From assembly GCF_900106995.1 (NCBI RefSeq), contig NZ_FNOK01000027.1, positions 1 to 64,000 of the forward strand: a stretch of DNA of 64,000 nucleotides, in the 5' to 3' direction. The position numbers were made by a program, and so were the translations under genes. The notes under the pieces were generated by a model. It saw nothing but the letters and a program-made list of their open reading frames with translations, was not told the DNA's origin and did not search any database. Below, one piece after another: positions 19,029 through 26,791 of this stretch (the first letter of the stretch is position 1; every line of letters begins with the position of its first letter). This stretch comes from Saccharopolyspora shandongensis (GTDB taxonomy: Bacteria; Actinomycetota; Actinomycetes; Mycobacteriales; Pseudonocardiaceae).

Positions 19029-19172
19029 CCCCCCATTAGACACCCCGGAACCCGCGACACCCCGACGTCGCAGCCGGATTGACATCCCACATACGCCATT
19101 TTGACGAATCCCCGACGGCGGCATCCGGCCGATTCCGGCCTTGCCTTCGCCTGGTTCGGCGTTGCAAGCTCG

Positions 19173-19190
19173 ACTGAGCGATCGATCAGT
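19173..19190. promoter_or_regulatory. TetR-type operator upstream of the Baeyer-Villiger monooxygenase
   Basis: ACTGAGCGATCGATCAGT is an 18-bp palindrome with 16 of 18 positions symmetrical around CGATCG, the size and symmetry expected of a TetR-family operator. It lies 53-70 bp upstream of the monooxygenase ATG. No TetR gene is adjacent. Confidence 0.5.
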
Positions 19191-19242
19191 TGCCGAGCGG
19201 CCACCCGCCCAGCCAGCCCGCGAAGAGGGAGTGTGCAGCCGG

Positions 19243-20844
19243 ATGAACGAACACGACCCGCGGTACGACGCGATCATCATCGGCGCCGGTTTCGCCGGCA
19301 TGTACATGCTCAAGACGTTGCGCGACAAGGGATTCCGGGCGCACGTCTACGAGCGCGGCACGGACGTCGGCGGAACCTGGTACTGGAACCGGTATCCGGG
19401 CGCCCGCTGCGACATCGAAAGCCTCTACTACTGCTACTCCTTCTCCGACGAGCTGCAGCAAGAATGGCGGTGGACCGAGCGATACCCGTCGCAGCCGGAG
19501 ATCCTGCGCTACGCCCGGCACGTGGCCGACCGCTTCGACCTGCGTCGCGACATCTCCTTCGACACCAACGTCCGCGCCGCCGCCTTCGACGAGCGGGCCG
19601 GCCGGTGGACCGTGCGAACCGACGACGCCGAGATCACCGCGCGGTTCCTGATCACCGCGGTCGGCTGCCTGTCGGCCACCCAGACCCCCGACTTCCCAGG
19701 CATCGGCACGTTCCGCGGCGAGTCGTACCACACCGGCCGCTGGCCGCACGAGGAAGTGGACTTCACCGGCAAGCGGGTCGGGGTGATCGGCACCGGCTCG
19801 TCGGCGATCCAGGCGATCCCGGTCATCGCCCGGCAGGCCGCGCAGGTCACCGTGTTCCAGCGGACAGCGCAGTTCAGCATTCCGGCGCAGAACCACCCGC
19901 TGAGCCCGGAAGAGCAGCGCCGCGTCAAGGCCGACTACGCGCGGCTGCGCGCCGAGGCGCGGATGACGCAGAGCGGCATCCTCGCCGAGCGGTTGCAGCA
20001 CAACGCCACCGAGGTGCCCGCCGCCGAGTTCAAGGCCGAACTCGACCGGCGTTGGGCCATCGGCGGAACCACGTTCACCGCGACGTATCCCGACACCCTG
20101 CGCGACCCGGCGGCCAACGAGCTCTCGGCGAACTACGTGCGGGGCAAGATCCGGGAGATCGTCGACGATCCCGCGACCGCCGAGCTGCTCTGCCCGCACG
20201 ACCACCCGATCGGCACCAAGCGGATCTGCGTCGACACGGACTACTACGCCACGTACAACCGCGACAACGTGTCCCTGGTCGACATCCGGCACACGCCGAT
20301 CTCGGCGATCACGCCCGGCGGGCTGCGGGTCGGCGACCGGGACTTCGAGTTCGACATCATCGCGTTCGCCACCGGTTACGACGCGATGACCGGGCCGCTG
20401 AACCGCATCGACATCCGGGGCGCCGGCGGCCTGCGCCTGCGGGAGAAGTGGGCCGACGGGCCGCGGACGTACCTGGGCCTGGCCAGCTCGGGCTTCCCGA
20501 ACCTGTTCACCATCACCGGGCCCGGCAGCCCTTCGGTGCTCAGCAACATGATCGTGTCCATCGAGCAGCACGTGGAGTGGATCGGCGCGCACCTGGAACA
20601 CCTGCGCGACAACGGGTTCACGCGCAGCGAGGCCGCCGCCGACGCCGAGCGGACCTGGGGCGAGCACGTGAACGCGGTCGCCGCCGAAACCCTCTACCCG
20701 CGCGCGGCGTCCTGGTACATGGGCGCGAACGTGCCGGGCAAGCCGAGGATCTTCATGCCCTACATCGGCGGCGTCGGCACCTATCGGGAGCACTGCCGGG
20801 AGATCGCCGCCGGCGGCTACCGCGGCTTCCACCTCACCGTGTGA
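19243..20844 (+). CDS. Flavin-containing Baeyer-Villiger monooxygenase
   Basis: A 533-residue class B flavoprotein. The FAD fold GAGFAGMYMLKTL is at residues 14-26, the BVMO fingerprint FRGESYHTGRWPHE near 157-170, and the NADPH fold GTGSSAIQ near 183; the second ATGYD motif lies near 383. It is of the cyclohexanone/phenylacetone monooxygenase type and inserts oxygen next to a ketone, consuming NADPH and O2. ATG at 19243 is used; GTG at 19231 is in frame and closer to GAAGAGGGA. The gene ends four bases before a convergent XRE-cupin regulator. Confidence 0.92.
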   Translation: MNEHDPRYDAIIIGAGFAGMYMLKTLRDKGFRAHVYERGTDVGGTWYWNRYPGARCDIESLYYCYSFSDELQQEWRWTERYPSQPEILRYARHVADRFDLRRDISFDTNVRAAAFDERAGRWTVRTDDAEITARFLITAVGCLSATQTPDFPGIGTFRGESYHTGRWPHEEVDFTGKRVGVIGTGSSAIQAIPVIARQAAQVTVFQRTAQFSIPAQNHPLSPEEQRRVKADYARLRAEARMTQSGILAERLQHNATEVPAAEFKAELDRRWAIGGTTFTATYPDTLRDPAANELSANYVRGKIREIVDDPATAELLCPHDHPIGTKRICVDTDYYATYNRDNVSLVDIRHTPISAITPGGLRVGDRDFEFDIIAFATGYDAMTGPLNRIDIRGAGGLRLREKWADGPRTYLGLASSGFPNLFTITGPGSPSVLSNMIVSIEQHVEWIGAHLEHLRDNGFTRSEAAADAERTWGEHVNAVAAETLYPRAASWYMGANVPGKPRIFMPYIGGVGTYREHCREIAAGGYRGFHLTV

Positions 20845-20848
20845 GGAG

Positions 20849-21415
20849 CTAAGCCGGTCCGGAGTGGACGATCAGCACCAGGGCAGGATCCGGGCCGGTG
20901 CGGCGATGCCGGTGCTCGGTGTGGCCGGGGTAGGCGATGCTGTCGCGCGGGCCGAGCGCGTGCACCGTCGGCTTCTCCGGCTCTTCCAGGAGTTCCACCT
21001 CCAGCGAGCCCGAGACCACGTAGACGAACTCGCGGCGGGCGTGGCTGAAGTACTCCTCGAACTCCTCGGTGCTGACCACCATCTCGGTCACGTCGGCGCC
21101 CTGCTCGAAGTGGTCGAGCAGCCGCGCCGAGTCCACCACCTGCCCGGCACCGCGCTCCAACCGGACGCCGCCCGCCGGCGGCGTAGCCTCGGCCAGCAGT
21201 GCCTGCTGCGTCGTGCGCAGCGATTCGGCGATCAGGAACAGCGAGCGCATCGACGGCCGGGCCCGCCCGCGCTCGACCTGGCTCAGGAACGGGTGCGAGA
21301 GCCCGGTGTCCGCGGCGACCTGGACCAGGGTGCGCCCGAGCTCCTTGCGGCGGGACCGGATCGCCGCGCCGAGGCGGATGTCCGCGTCCTGCACACCGCG
21401 CCGCCTGTCCCCCAC
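20849..21415 (-). CDS. XRE-cupin transcriptional regulator
   Basis: A 188-residue protein with an N-terminal XRE HTH (about residues 12-66, TLVQVAADTGLSHPFLSQVERGRARPSMRSL) and a C-terminal cupin (about 110-185, FVYVVSGSLEVELLEEP...HTEHRHR). Such regulators sense small metabolites through the cupin. GTG at 21415 is preferred because AAGGGG sits five bases upstream; GTG at 21448 is the longer option. It is divergent from the FMN reductase gene, with an inverted repeat at 21452-21470 between them. Confidence 0.85.
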   Translation of the reverse strand: MGDRRRGVQDADIRLGAAIRSRRKELGRTLVQVAADTGLSHPFLSQVERGRARPSMRSLFLIAESLRTTQQALLAEATPPAGGVRLERGAGQVVDSARLLDHFEQGADVTEMVVSTEEFEEYFSHARREFVYVVSGSLEVELLEEPEKPTVHALGPRDSIAYPGHTEHRHRRTGPDPALVLIVHSGPA

Positions 21416-21451
21416 CGCTGCCCCTTCCACGGGTCGCCGCCGTCCCACCCG

Positions 21452-21470
21452 ATGTTACCGCCGTCAACAT
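21452..21470. promoter_or_regulatory. Inverted repeat in the XRE-cupin/FMN reductase divergent promoter region
   Basis: ATGTT-N9-AACAT is a perfect 5-bp-arm inverted repeat between the divergent genes and is the obvious candidate operator for the XRE-cupin regulator. With one flanking base on each side it matches the ROK box at 6976-6996 in 16 of 21 positions, so cross-regulation by the ROK protein is also possible. Confidence 0.4.
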
Positions 21471-21553
21471 TCCGCGCGGCCACCGGAGTTGCCCGGCCCG
21501 GTGGTCGGTGCTGCACTGACCGCGCGGAAACGTTGCCGGGGGGACGAGGGGCG

Positions 21554-22270
21554 ATGACCGAGGCCGAACCAGTTTTCGACAACCTGCGGGCGCTGTTCAT
21601 CAACTGCACGCTCAAGCGCTCGCCGGAACGCAGCAACACCGAAGGCCTGCTGGAGCTCAGCGCGGGCATCATGCGCCACCACGGCGTCGAGGTCGACAGC
21701 ATCCGGGCGATCGACCACGACATCGCCGTCGGCGTCTGGCCGGACATGACCGAGCACGGCTGGGCCACCGACGAATGGCCTCAGCTCTACCAGCGCGTGC
21801 TGGCCGCCAACATCCTGGTGCTGGCCGGGCCGATCTGGCTCGGCGACAACAGTTCCGTGATGAAGCACGTGATCGAACGGCTCTACGGCTGCTCGTCGCT
21901 GCTCAACGACGCCGGCCAGTACGCCTACTACGGCCGCACCGGCGGCTGCCTGATCACCGGCAACGAGGACGGCGTCAAGCACTGCGCGATGGACGTCCTC
22001 TACAGCCTCCAGCACCTCGGCTACACCATCCCGCCGCAGGCCGACGCGGGCTGGATCGGCTCGATCGGCCCCGGACCGTCCTATTTGGATCCCGACTCCG
22101 GTGGACCGGACAACGACTTCACCAACCGCAACACCACGTTCATGACCTACAACCTCATGCACGTGGCGGCGATGCTCGACCGGGCGGGCGGATTTCCCGC
22201 CTACGGCAACCAGCGCACGGAGTGGGACGCGGGCTGCCGGCCCCACTTCGAGAACCCCGAACACCGCTGA
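21554..22270 (+). CDS. Flavodoxin-fold NAD(P)H-dependent FMN reductase
   Basis: A 238-residue protein of the NADPH-dependent FMN reductase / iron-sulfur flavoprotein superfamily. The phosphate-binding loop is NCTLKRSPERSNTEGLLE near residues 17-34, and the flavin-contacting VLAGPIWLGDNSSVMKHVIERLYG is near 93-116. The C-terminal part includes TGGCLITGNEDGVKHCAMDVLYSLQHLGY. ATG at 21554 lies just after GAGGGG. It probably reduces quinones or supplies reduced flavin. It is divergent from the XRE-cupin regulator, which may control it. Confidence 0.85.
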   Translation: MTEAEPVFDNLRALFINCTLKRSPERSNTEGLLELSAGIMRHHGVEVDSIRAIDHDIAVGVWPDMTEHGWATDEWPQLYQRVLAANILVLAGPIWLGDNSSVMKHVIERLYGCSSLLNDAGQYAYYGRTGGCLITGNEDGVKHCAMDVLYSLQHLGYTIPPQADAGWIGSIGPGPSYLDPDSGGPDNDFTNRNTTFMTYNLMHVAAMLDRAGGFPAYGNQRTEWDAGCRPHFENPEHR

Positions 22271-22345
22271 CCTCCGCCGTTCGGGCACTGGCGACCGGCG
22301 CCGATGCGACCCTAGGCTGGGCGTGCCGACCAGTGAGAGGTGCGC

Positions 22346-23080
22346 ATGACCGACCAGACCACGCCCGCGGTGTTCGAGCGGGTGCTGCCGTTGTTGTCGC
22401 CCGCGCCCGAACACCCGGACTTCGACGGCGGATACCTGGACCTGCTCGGCGGGCACGCGGCGGAGCCGTCCGGCCCGATCCAGTCGTTCTGGGAGTCCGG
22501 CGCGGGTTCGGCGTGCTACGACCACCTGCAGTCGGTCACCCGCCGGGCGCTGCCGATGTGGTACCGGCTGCCCACCCAGGCGCGGCCGCCCTCCGGCGGA
22601 CTGGTGCTCGACGTCGGCTGCGGGCCGGGCAACGTCACCGCGCAGCTGGGCCGCGCCGTCGGGCCCGCCGGGCTCGCGATCGGCGTCGACGTCTCCCGCC
22701 CGATGCTCGCGCGGGCCGCCCGGACCGAAACCGCCGACAACGTCGGTTTCATCCGCGCCGACGCGCGCGACCTGCCGTTCCCCGACGGCACGTTCGACCT
22801 GGTCACGAGCCTCGCAGCGCTGCAGCTGATCCCCGAGCCGCACGAGGTGCTCGGCGGCATGGCGCGGGTGCTCGCGCCCGGCGGCTGGCTGGCGGTCATG
22901 GTGCCGACGCCGCGCGGCGGCCTGCTGCACCAGGCGGCGAAGCTGACCGGCGGCCGGTCCGGCCTGAAGTTCTTCGACGCCGTGCAGGTCGCGGATTCGC
23001 TGCGGGACGCCGGGATGGACGTCGTGCACACCCACCGGGCCGGACCGGTGCTGTGGATCAGCGCGCGCCGGGCCGCCTGA
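22346..23080 (+). CDS. Class I SAM-dependent methyltransferase
   Basis: A 244-residue methyltransferase. Motif I LVLDVGCGPGNVTAQLG is at about 87-103, motif II GVDVSRPML near 114, DARDLPFPDGTFDLVTS near 140-156, and LAPGGWLAVMVPTP near 180-193. It resembles UbiE/MenG-like or small-molecule methyltransferases, and the substrate is unknown. ATG at 22346 is preceded by GAGAGG at five bases. It converges on the MerR gene 13 bp downstream. Confidence 0.88.
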   Translation: MTDQTTPAVFERVLPLLSPAPEHPDFDGGYLDLLGGHAAEPSGPIQSFWESGAGSACYDHLQSVTRRALPMWYRLPTQARPPSGGLVLDVGCGPGNVTAQLGRAVGPAGLAIGVDVSRPMLARAARTETADNVGFIRADARDLPFPDGTFDLVTSLAALQLIPEPHEVLGGMARVLAPGGWLAVMVPTPRGGLLHQAAKLTGGRSGLKFFDAVQVADSLRDAGMDVVHTHRAGPVLWISARRAA

Positions 23081-23093
23081 CCTCCACAGTGGA

Positions 23094-23465
23094 CTATTCG
23101 GGGCGGACCCGCGGCCGGGCCTGGATCAGGTAGTCGTCGATCGCGTCGCGGTTCGCGGTCAGCGACTCGATCCGCCGCTGGATGTTCGCCCGCTCCCGCT
23201 CCAGGTTCGCGAGCATCTCCGGGGCGACGATGCGCATGTGGATGGCGCCCGGTTTGTCCAGGCAGGGCAGGATCTCGCGGATGATCCGGGTCGGGATCCC
23301 GGATGCCAGCAGGCCGCGGATCTTCAGCACCCGGTCCACCGAGCCCTCGGTGTACGCGCGGTGCCCGAGCTCGTCCCGGGCCGGCCGGATGAGGTCCTGC
23401 TCCTCGTAGTAGCGCAACAGCCGCACCGCCACCCCGGTCCGCTCCGCCAGCTCACCGATCCGCAT
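23094..23465 (-). CDS. MerR-family regulator
   Basis: A 123-residue MerR protein. The HTH (MRIGELAERTGVAVRLLRYYEEQDLI) is at residues 1-26, the second wing includes GHRAYTEGSVDRV, and a C-terminal coiled coil (LANLERERANIQRRIESL) spans about 90-110. It has no metal-binding cysteines, so it is a drug- or small-molecule-type sensor. It is divergent from an MFS exporter, and a perfect MerR-style palindrome lies between them at 23521-23538. Confidence 0.9.
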   Translation of the reverse strand: MRIGELAERTGVAVRLLRYYEEQDLIRPARDELGHRAYTEGSVDRVLKIRGLLASGIPTRIIREILPCLDKPGAIHMRIVAPEMLANLERERANIQRRIESLTANRDAIDDYLIQARPRVRPE

Positions 23466-23520
23466 GCGGCCATTGTCCCAGGGCACCCGGTGTGTGCCAC
23501 GTCACCGGCGGATCGCTTGC

Positions 23521-23538
23521 CCTCACACTTGTGTGAGG
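23521..23538. promoter_or_regulatory. MerR-type operator in front of the MFS exporter
   Basis: CCTCACACTTGTGTGAGG is a perfect 18-bp palindrome with the CCTC...GAGG ends typical of MerR-family sites. It lies immediately after a TTGCCC hexamer (23517-23522) and 17-34 bp before the MFS ATG, as expected for MerR activation between -35 and -10. Confidence 0.7.
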
Positions 23539-23554
23539 TCTTCAGGGTGGGGCC

Positions 23555-24751
23555 ATGACTTCGGAAGTGGGGGCCCGCCCAGCGGGTTCGAGGGCGAAAC
23601 TGCCGATCGGCGCCCTGTCGGCGTTCGCCACCGTGGTGCTCATCGGCTGCCTGACCGAGACGCTGCCCGCCGGGGTGCTGCTCCCGATCAGCGCCGATCT
23701 GCGGGTCTCGGAGTCGCAGGCCGGGCAGCTGGTCTCGGTGTACGCGATCAGCACCGCGGCCACGTCGGTACCGCTGACGGCGCTGACCCGGCGGCTGCCG
23801 CGCCGCGCGCTGCTGCTCGGCCTGATCCTCGGCTTCGCCGTGGTCAACGGCATCACCGCGATTTCGCCGTGGTACCCGTTGACGCTGGTTGCGCGGGTGC
23901 TGGCGGGCGCGGTGTCCGGGGTGATGTGGGCGATGATCGCCGGCTACGCGATGCGGATCGTGCCGGCGGAGCGCGCCGGCCGGGCGCTGGCGATCGCGAT
24001 GGTGGGCACGCCGATCGGGTTCGCCATCGGCGTCCCGGCCGGGACGGTGCTCGGGGAGTTGATCGGGTGGCGGTACGCCTTCGGCGCCATGGCGGTCATC
24101 ACCGCGGCGCTGGTCGGCTGGGTGCTCTGGCTGGTCCCGCCGCTGCCCGGACAACCGGCGCAGCACCGCACGAATACCCTGGAAGTCCTTGCCACCCGCG
24201 GTTTCCCGGCCCTGCTGGCCACCACGTTCGCACTGGTCCTCGGGCACAACGTGCTCTACACCTACATCGCCCCAGCGCTCGCCGCAGCCGGGCAGGTGGA
24301 GCTGCTCAGCGCCGTCCTGCTCGTCTTCGGCGTCGCCTCGGTGCTGGGCATCTGGGTGGTCGGCGCGCTCATCGACCGCCTCCTGCGCCTGCTGGTCCTC
24401 TCCTCGGCGTTGTTGATCGGCATAGCGGTGTCGCTGATCGGAATCGCCGCGGCACTGCCGGTGGTGCTGTTCGCCTCGGTCGCGTTGTGGGGCTTGGCTT
24501 TCGGTGGCGCGCCGACGATGTTCCCGGCCGCCGCGGCCCGGGTCGCGGGGCGGGACGCGGACGTGGCCCAGTCGCTGACCATCACCGTCTGGAACGTCGC
24601 CATCGCGGCGGGCGCCTACCTGGGCGGAGCGGCGCTCGACCTGGCGGGCGACGCAGCCCCGCTGCCGTGGATCACGGCGGCTCTCGCGCTGCTGTCACTG
24701 CTGATCTACGCGGTGTTCACGGCTGATCGGCCGCCGCGTAGTGCGCGATGA
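23555..24751 (+). CDS. MFS efflux transporter (DHA1/Cmx-AraJ-like)
   Basis: A 398-residue, 12-helix major facilitator. The N-terminal half holds LTETLPAGVLLPISADLRVSE and the loop 2-3 region LTRRLPRRALLLG; the central loop follows WLVPPLPG. It resembles chloramphenicol/arabinose-type effluxers of actinomycetes. It is divergent from MerR and probably activated by it on drug exposure. Its last 35 bp overlap, on the opposite strand, the 3' end of the XRE/DUF5753 gene. Confidence 0.9.
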   Translation: MTSEVGARPAGSRAKLPIGALSAFATVVLIGCLTETLPAGVLLPISADLRVSESQAGQLVSVYAISTAATSVPLTALTRRLPRRALLLGLILGFAVVNGITAISPWYPLTLVARVLAGAVSGVMWAMIAGYAMRIVPAERAGRALAIAMVGTPIGFAIGVPAGTVLGELIGWRYAFGAMAVITAALVGWVLWLVPPLPGQPAQHRTNTLEVLATRGFPALLATTFALVLGHNVLYTYIAPALAAAGQVELLSAVLLVFGVASVLGIWVVGALIDRLLRLLVLSSALLIGIAVSLIGIAAALPVVLFASVALWGLAFGGAPTMFPAAAARVAGRDADVAQSLTITVWNVAIAAGAYLGGAALDLAGDAAPLPWITAALALLSLLIYAVFTADRPPRSAR

Positions 24752-25565
24752 GCCGCTGCAGCAGCGCGCGGGCCTCGGCGCCCTCCAGCGCAGCGGACAG
24801 CAGCCCGTCGAAGAGGCGGTGGAACCGCGCCAGGTCGTCGGGATCGGCGATGGTCATCTCCGTGTTGACCGTCTCCACCAGCACGAGGTCGTCGATGATG
24901 ACGAAGCCGTGCAGCGGAACGACGGGCAGCTGCGCGTCCAGCGGCACGATCGCCAGCCGCATCGTGGACATGCCCGCCAGGGCCAGCAACCGGTCGAGCT
25001 GGCCGACCATCACCTGCGGCGGGGCGATGGGATGCCGCAGCGCGGCCTCGGAGCAGAGGATCTCCACCGACGTCCGCCGGCTGAACAAGACGCCCTGGCG
25101 GGCCATCCGCTGCTCGACCGACTCGGCGATGTCCCGCGAGCTCTGGTGCAGGTCCGCGACGACCTCGAAGACGTGCCGGGCGTATTCTGCGGTCTGCACC
25201 AGGCCGGGAACCAGCGCGATCTCGAACAGCCGGATGCGCTCGGCGCCGTCCTCCAGCTGCTTGCCGTACTCCTGCCGCGCGCGGTTTCCGGTGCGCAGCT
25301 GGCGCTTCCAGCTCGCCGCCTCGATGCGGATCTCGCGCAGCTCCTGCCGCAGCTCGGCGGCCGCGTCGTCGGCAGCATCGGTCAGCCGGCAGTAGGCGAC
25401 CACGTCCGCGTCGGAGACGGACTGCTTCGCCGTCTCCACCCGCGAGACCTTGGACGGCGTCCACCCGGCTAGTTCTGCGAGCTGTTTCCCGGACAGCCCG
25501 GCCGCCAGGCGCAGCCGACGCAACGCGTCGCCGAACGCCAGGTGGCGAGTGTCGAAATCCGTCAC
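24717..25565 (-). CDS. XRE-family regulator with DUF5753 domain
   Basis: A 282-residue protein of a class highly expanded in actinomycetes. The HTH (AAGLSGKQLAELAGWTPSKVSRVETAKQSVS) is at about 16-46 and the DUF5753 sensor (FEIALVPGLVQTAEYARHVF ... HGFVIIDDLVLVETV) runs from about 105 to the end. GTG at 25565 overlaps the stop of the DUF6879 gene (GTGA). DUF5753 regulators typically act with small partner proteins encoded beside them, as here. The target is unknown. Confidence 0.87.
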   Translation of the reverse strand: MTDFDTRHLAFGDALRRLRLAAGLSGKQLAELAGWTPSKVSRVETAKQSVSDADVVAYCRLTDAADDAAAELRQELREIRIEAASWKRQLRTGNRARQEYGKQLEDGAERIRLFEIALVPGLVQTAEYARHVFEVVADLHQSSRDIAESVEQRMARQGVLFSRRTSVEILCSEAALRHPIAPPQVMVGQLDRLLALAGMSTMRLAIVPLDAQLPVVPLHGFVIIDDLVLVETVNTEMTIADPDDLARFHRLFDGLLSAALEGAEARALLQRLIAHYAAADQP

Positions 25566-26101
25566 CGGCTCCTCTGGGGCAGGTCGTGCAGGTAAACCAT
25601 CAACGGAATCGCATGATCGCATGCGATCTCCCGCCAGGCCCGGTAGCGGTTCACCTCCCGTGGGCTGGCGATGATCTCGGTGCCAGCGAATCGCTGGTCC
25701 TCGTAGTGCATCAACGCGACCCTGGTCTCGTCGAAGAGCCAGAAGTCGCTGGTCGGCAGGCCCAGCTCATCCGCTTCGGCCTGGGGCAGCACCCGGATGT
25801 CCTCGCCGGCGGCGACGTTGGCCGGGCTGACGTCGAGCTGCCAGCGCTGGTACTCGGTGGGCGGTTCCCCGAAGACCCGCACCCGGGAGACAAGCCGGCC
25901 CGTGCGGGTCGCCGCCGCGACCTCGTCCAGCCAGGGCCGCAACCAGCGCAGGTCGTCCGGCTCGCCCGCCCGCCAGCGGCGCCAGGGTTCGGCTTCGTCG
26001 GGCTGGCGGTAGGTGCCCTGGCATTCCCACCGCCACGCCCGGCGCTCGAAGGAGCGCAGGAGTTCGTCGAACTCCGCGCCGGGTAACACCCAGGAACTCA
26101 C
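25562..26101 (-). CDS. DUF6879-family protein
   Basis: A 179-residue acidic soluble protein recognisable by its order of motifs: SFERRAWRWECQGTYRQPDE, SRVRVFGEPPTEYQRWQLD, IRVLPQAEA, FWLFDETRVALMHYEDQRFAG and REVNRYRAWREIACDHAIPL. This matches the DUF6879 proteins commonly encoded next to XRE/DUF5753 regulators in actinomycetes, whose role is unknown. The GTG at 26101 overlaps the upstream stop, and the protein's stop overlaps the XRE start. Confidence 0.82.
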   Translation of the reverse strand: MSSWVLPGAEFDELLRSFERRAWRWECQGTYRQPDEAEPWRRWRAGEPDDLRWLRPWLDEVAAATRTGRLVSRVRVFGEPPTEYQRWQLDVSPANVAAGEDIRVLPQAEADELGLPTSDFWLFDETRVALMHYEDQRFAGTEIIASPREVNRYRAWREIACDHAIPLMVYLHDLPQRSR

Positions 26102-26307
26102 GGTGCCGCCTTCGGCACGAAGTCGAGCAACGCGGCCGGGACCTCCACCGCGGTCTCGTGGTCGGGGAGCCCGCGTTCGCGGAGCGCGGCGAGCGCTTCG
26201 GGGTCGGTGACCTTGTAGCCCTGGACGACGTAAGTTCCCTGGTCGGTGCTGTACAGCGTGGGACAGGTGCCGGCGTGCGACGTCGTTCCCTGGAAGGTCA
26301 ACTTCAC
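26098..26307 (-). CDS. Small protein of the XRE-DUF6879 cassette
   Basis: A 69-residue protein starting with GTG at 26307 just after GGAGGAG. Its centre, TDQGTYVVQGYKVTDPEAL, and the end HETAVEVPAALLDFVP resemble small actinobacterial proteins found with XRE/DUF5753 regulators. It is the first gene of a three-gene overlapping operon. I cannot assign a function; it may bind the regulator. Confidence 0.7.
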   Translation of the reverse strand: MKLTFQGTTSHAGTCPTLYSTDQGTYVVQGYKVTDPEALAALRERGLPDHETAVEVPAALLDFVPKAAP

Positions 26308-26451
26308 GTGCTCCTCCTCGTCGAGAAGATTCATGCATCGTCTGTGCAATACAAGCATTCGGTCAAGCACCGGCCCGCCGCGCAACTCAAACAGCCGAAC
26401 CGGGTGATGCACCGACGTGATCAACTGGGCCGTTCGGGTTGGAATTCCAGA

Positions 26452-26469
26452 GAATTGCTTGAATTGCTT
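26452..26469. repeat. Tandem 9-bp repeat upstream of the XRE-DUF6879 operon
   Basis: GAATTGCTT occurs twice head to tail, followed by GAAATGCGC, about 145-162 bp upstream of the small-protein start. It could be a binding site for the XRE protein of the same operon. Confidence 0.35.
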
Positions 26470-26620
26470 GAAATGCGCGCGGCCGGTTCTCCATACTTCG
26501 ATCATCGACGGACTCGGGGAGACCGACTGGCGGGCGAGCTCTCCCCGGACCTCCAGAAGTCCCCGGCCCGGTGCTGAACCCCGACTCGCACCGGGCCGGC
26601 CTGGAACCATCCACAATGGA

Positions 26621-26656
26621 CCGCCGCGACCGCGCAGCGCCGCGCGGTCGCGGCGG
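26621..26656. other. Perfect 15-bp-stem hairpin
   Basis: CCGCCGCGACCGCGC pairs perfectly with GCGCGGTCGCGGCGG across a 6-base loop. It lies 136 bp before the YbdK-like gene and 314 bp upstream of the divergent small gene. It may be a terminator, a leader structure or a repeat element. Confidence 0.5.
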
Positions 26657-26791
26657 AAACCACCTTGTTGGCTCGGCGCCGAAGGGGTGAATCCGGGCCG
26701 TCGAACGACTTCCGGGCGAGTGACAAACCCAGCCGTGGGCCCGAAACTGGCTCCGGTCCGCGAGGACCACCGAGCCAGAAGGGGGCGTTCG

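Larger units (their letters stand above)
26308..26791. other. Intergenic region with tandem repeat and strong hairpin
   Basis: This 484-bp divergent gap has no supported gene. It contains a tandem 9-mer GAATTGCTT (26452-26460, 26461-26469) followed by a partial third copy. It also holds a perfect 15-bp-stem hairpin (26621-26656). The AT-richer part, 26320-26480, probably carries the promoter of the small-protein operon. Confidence 0.5.
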
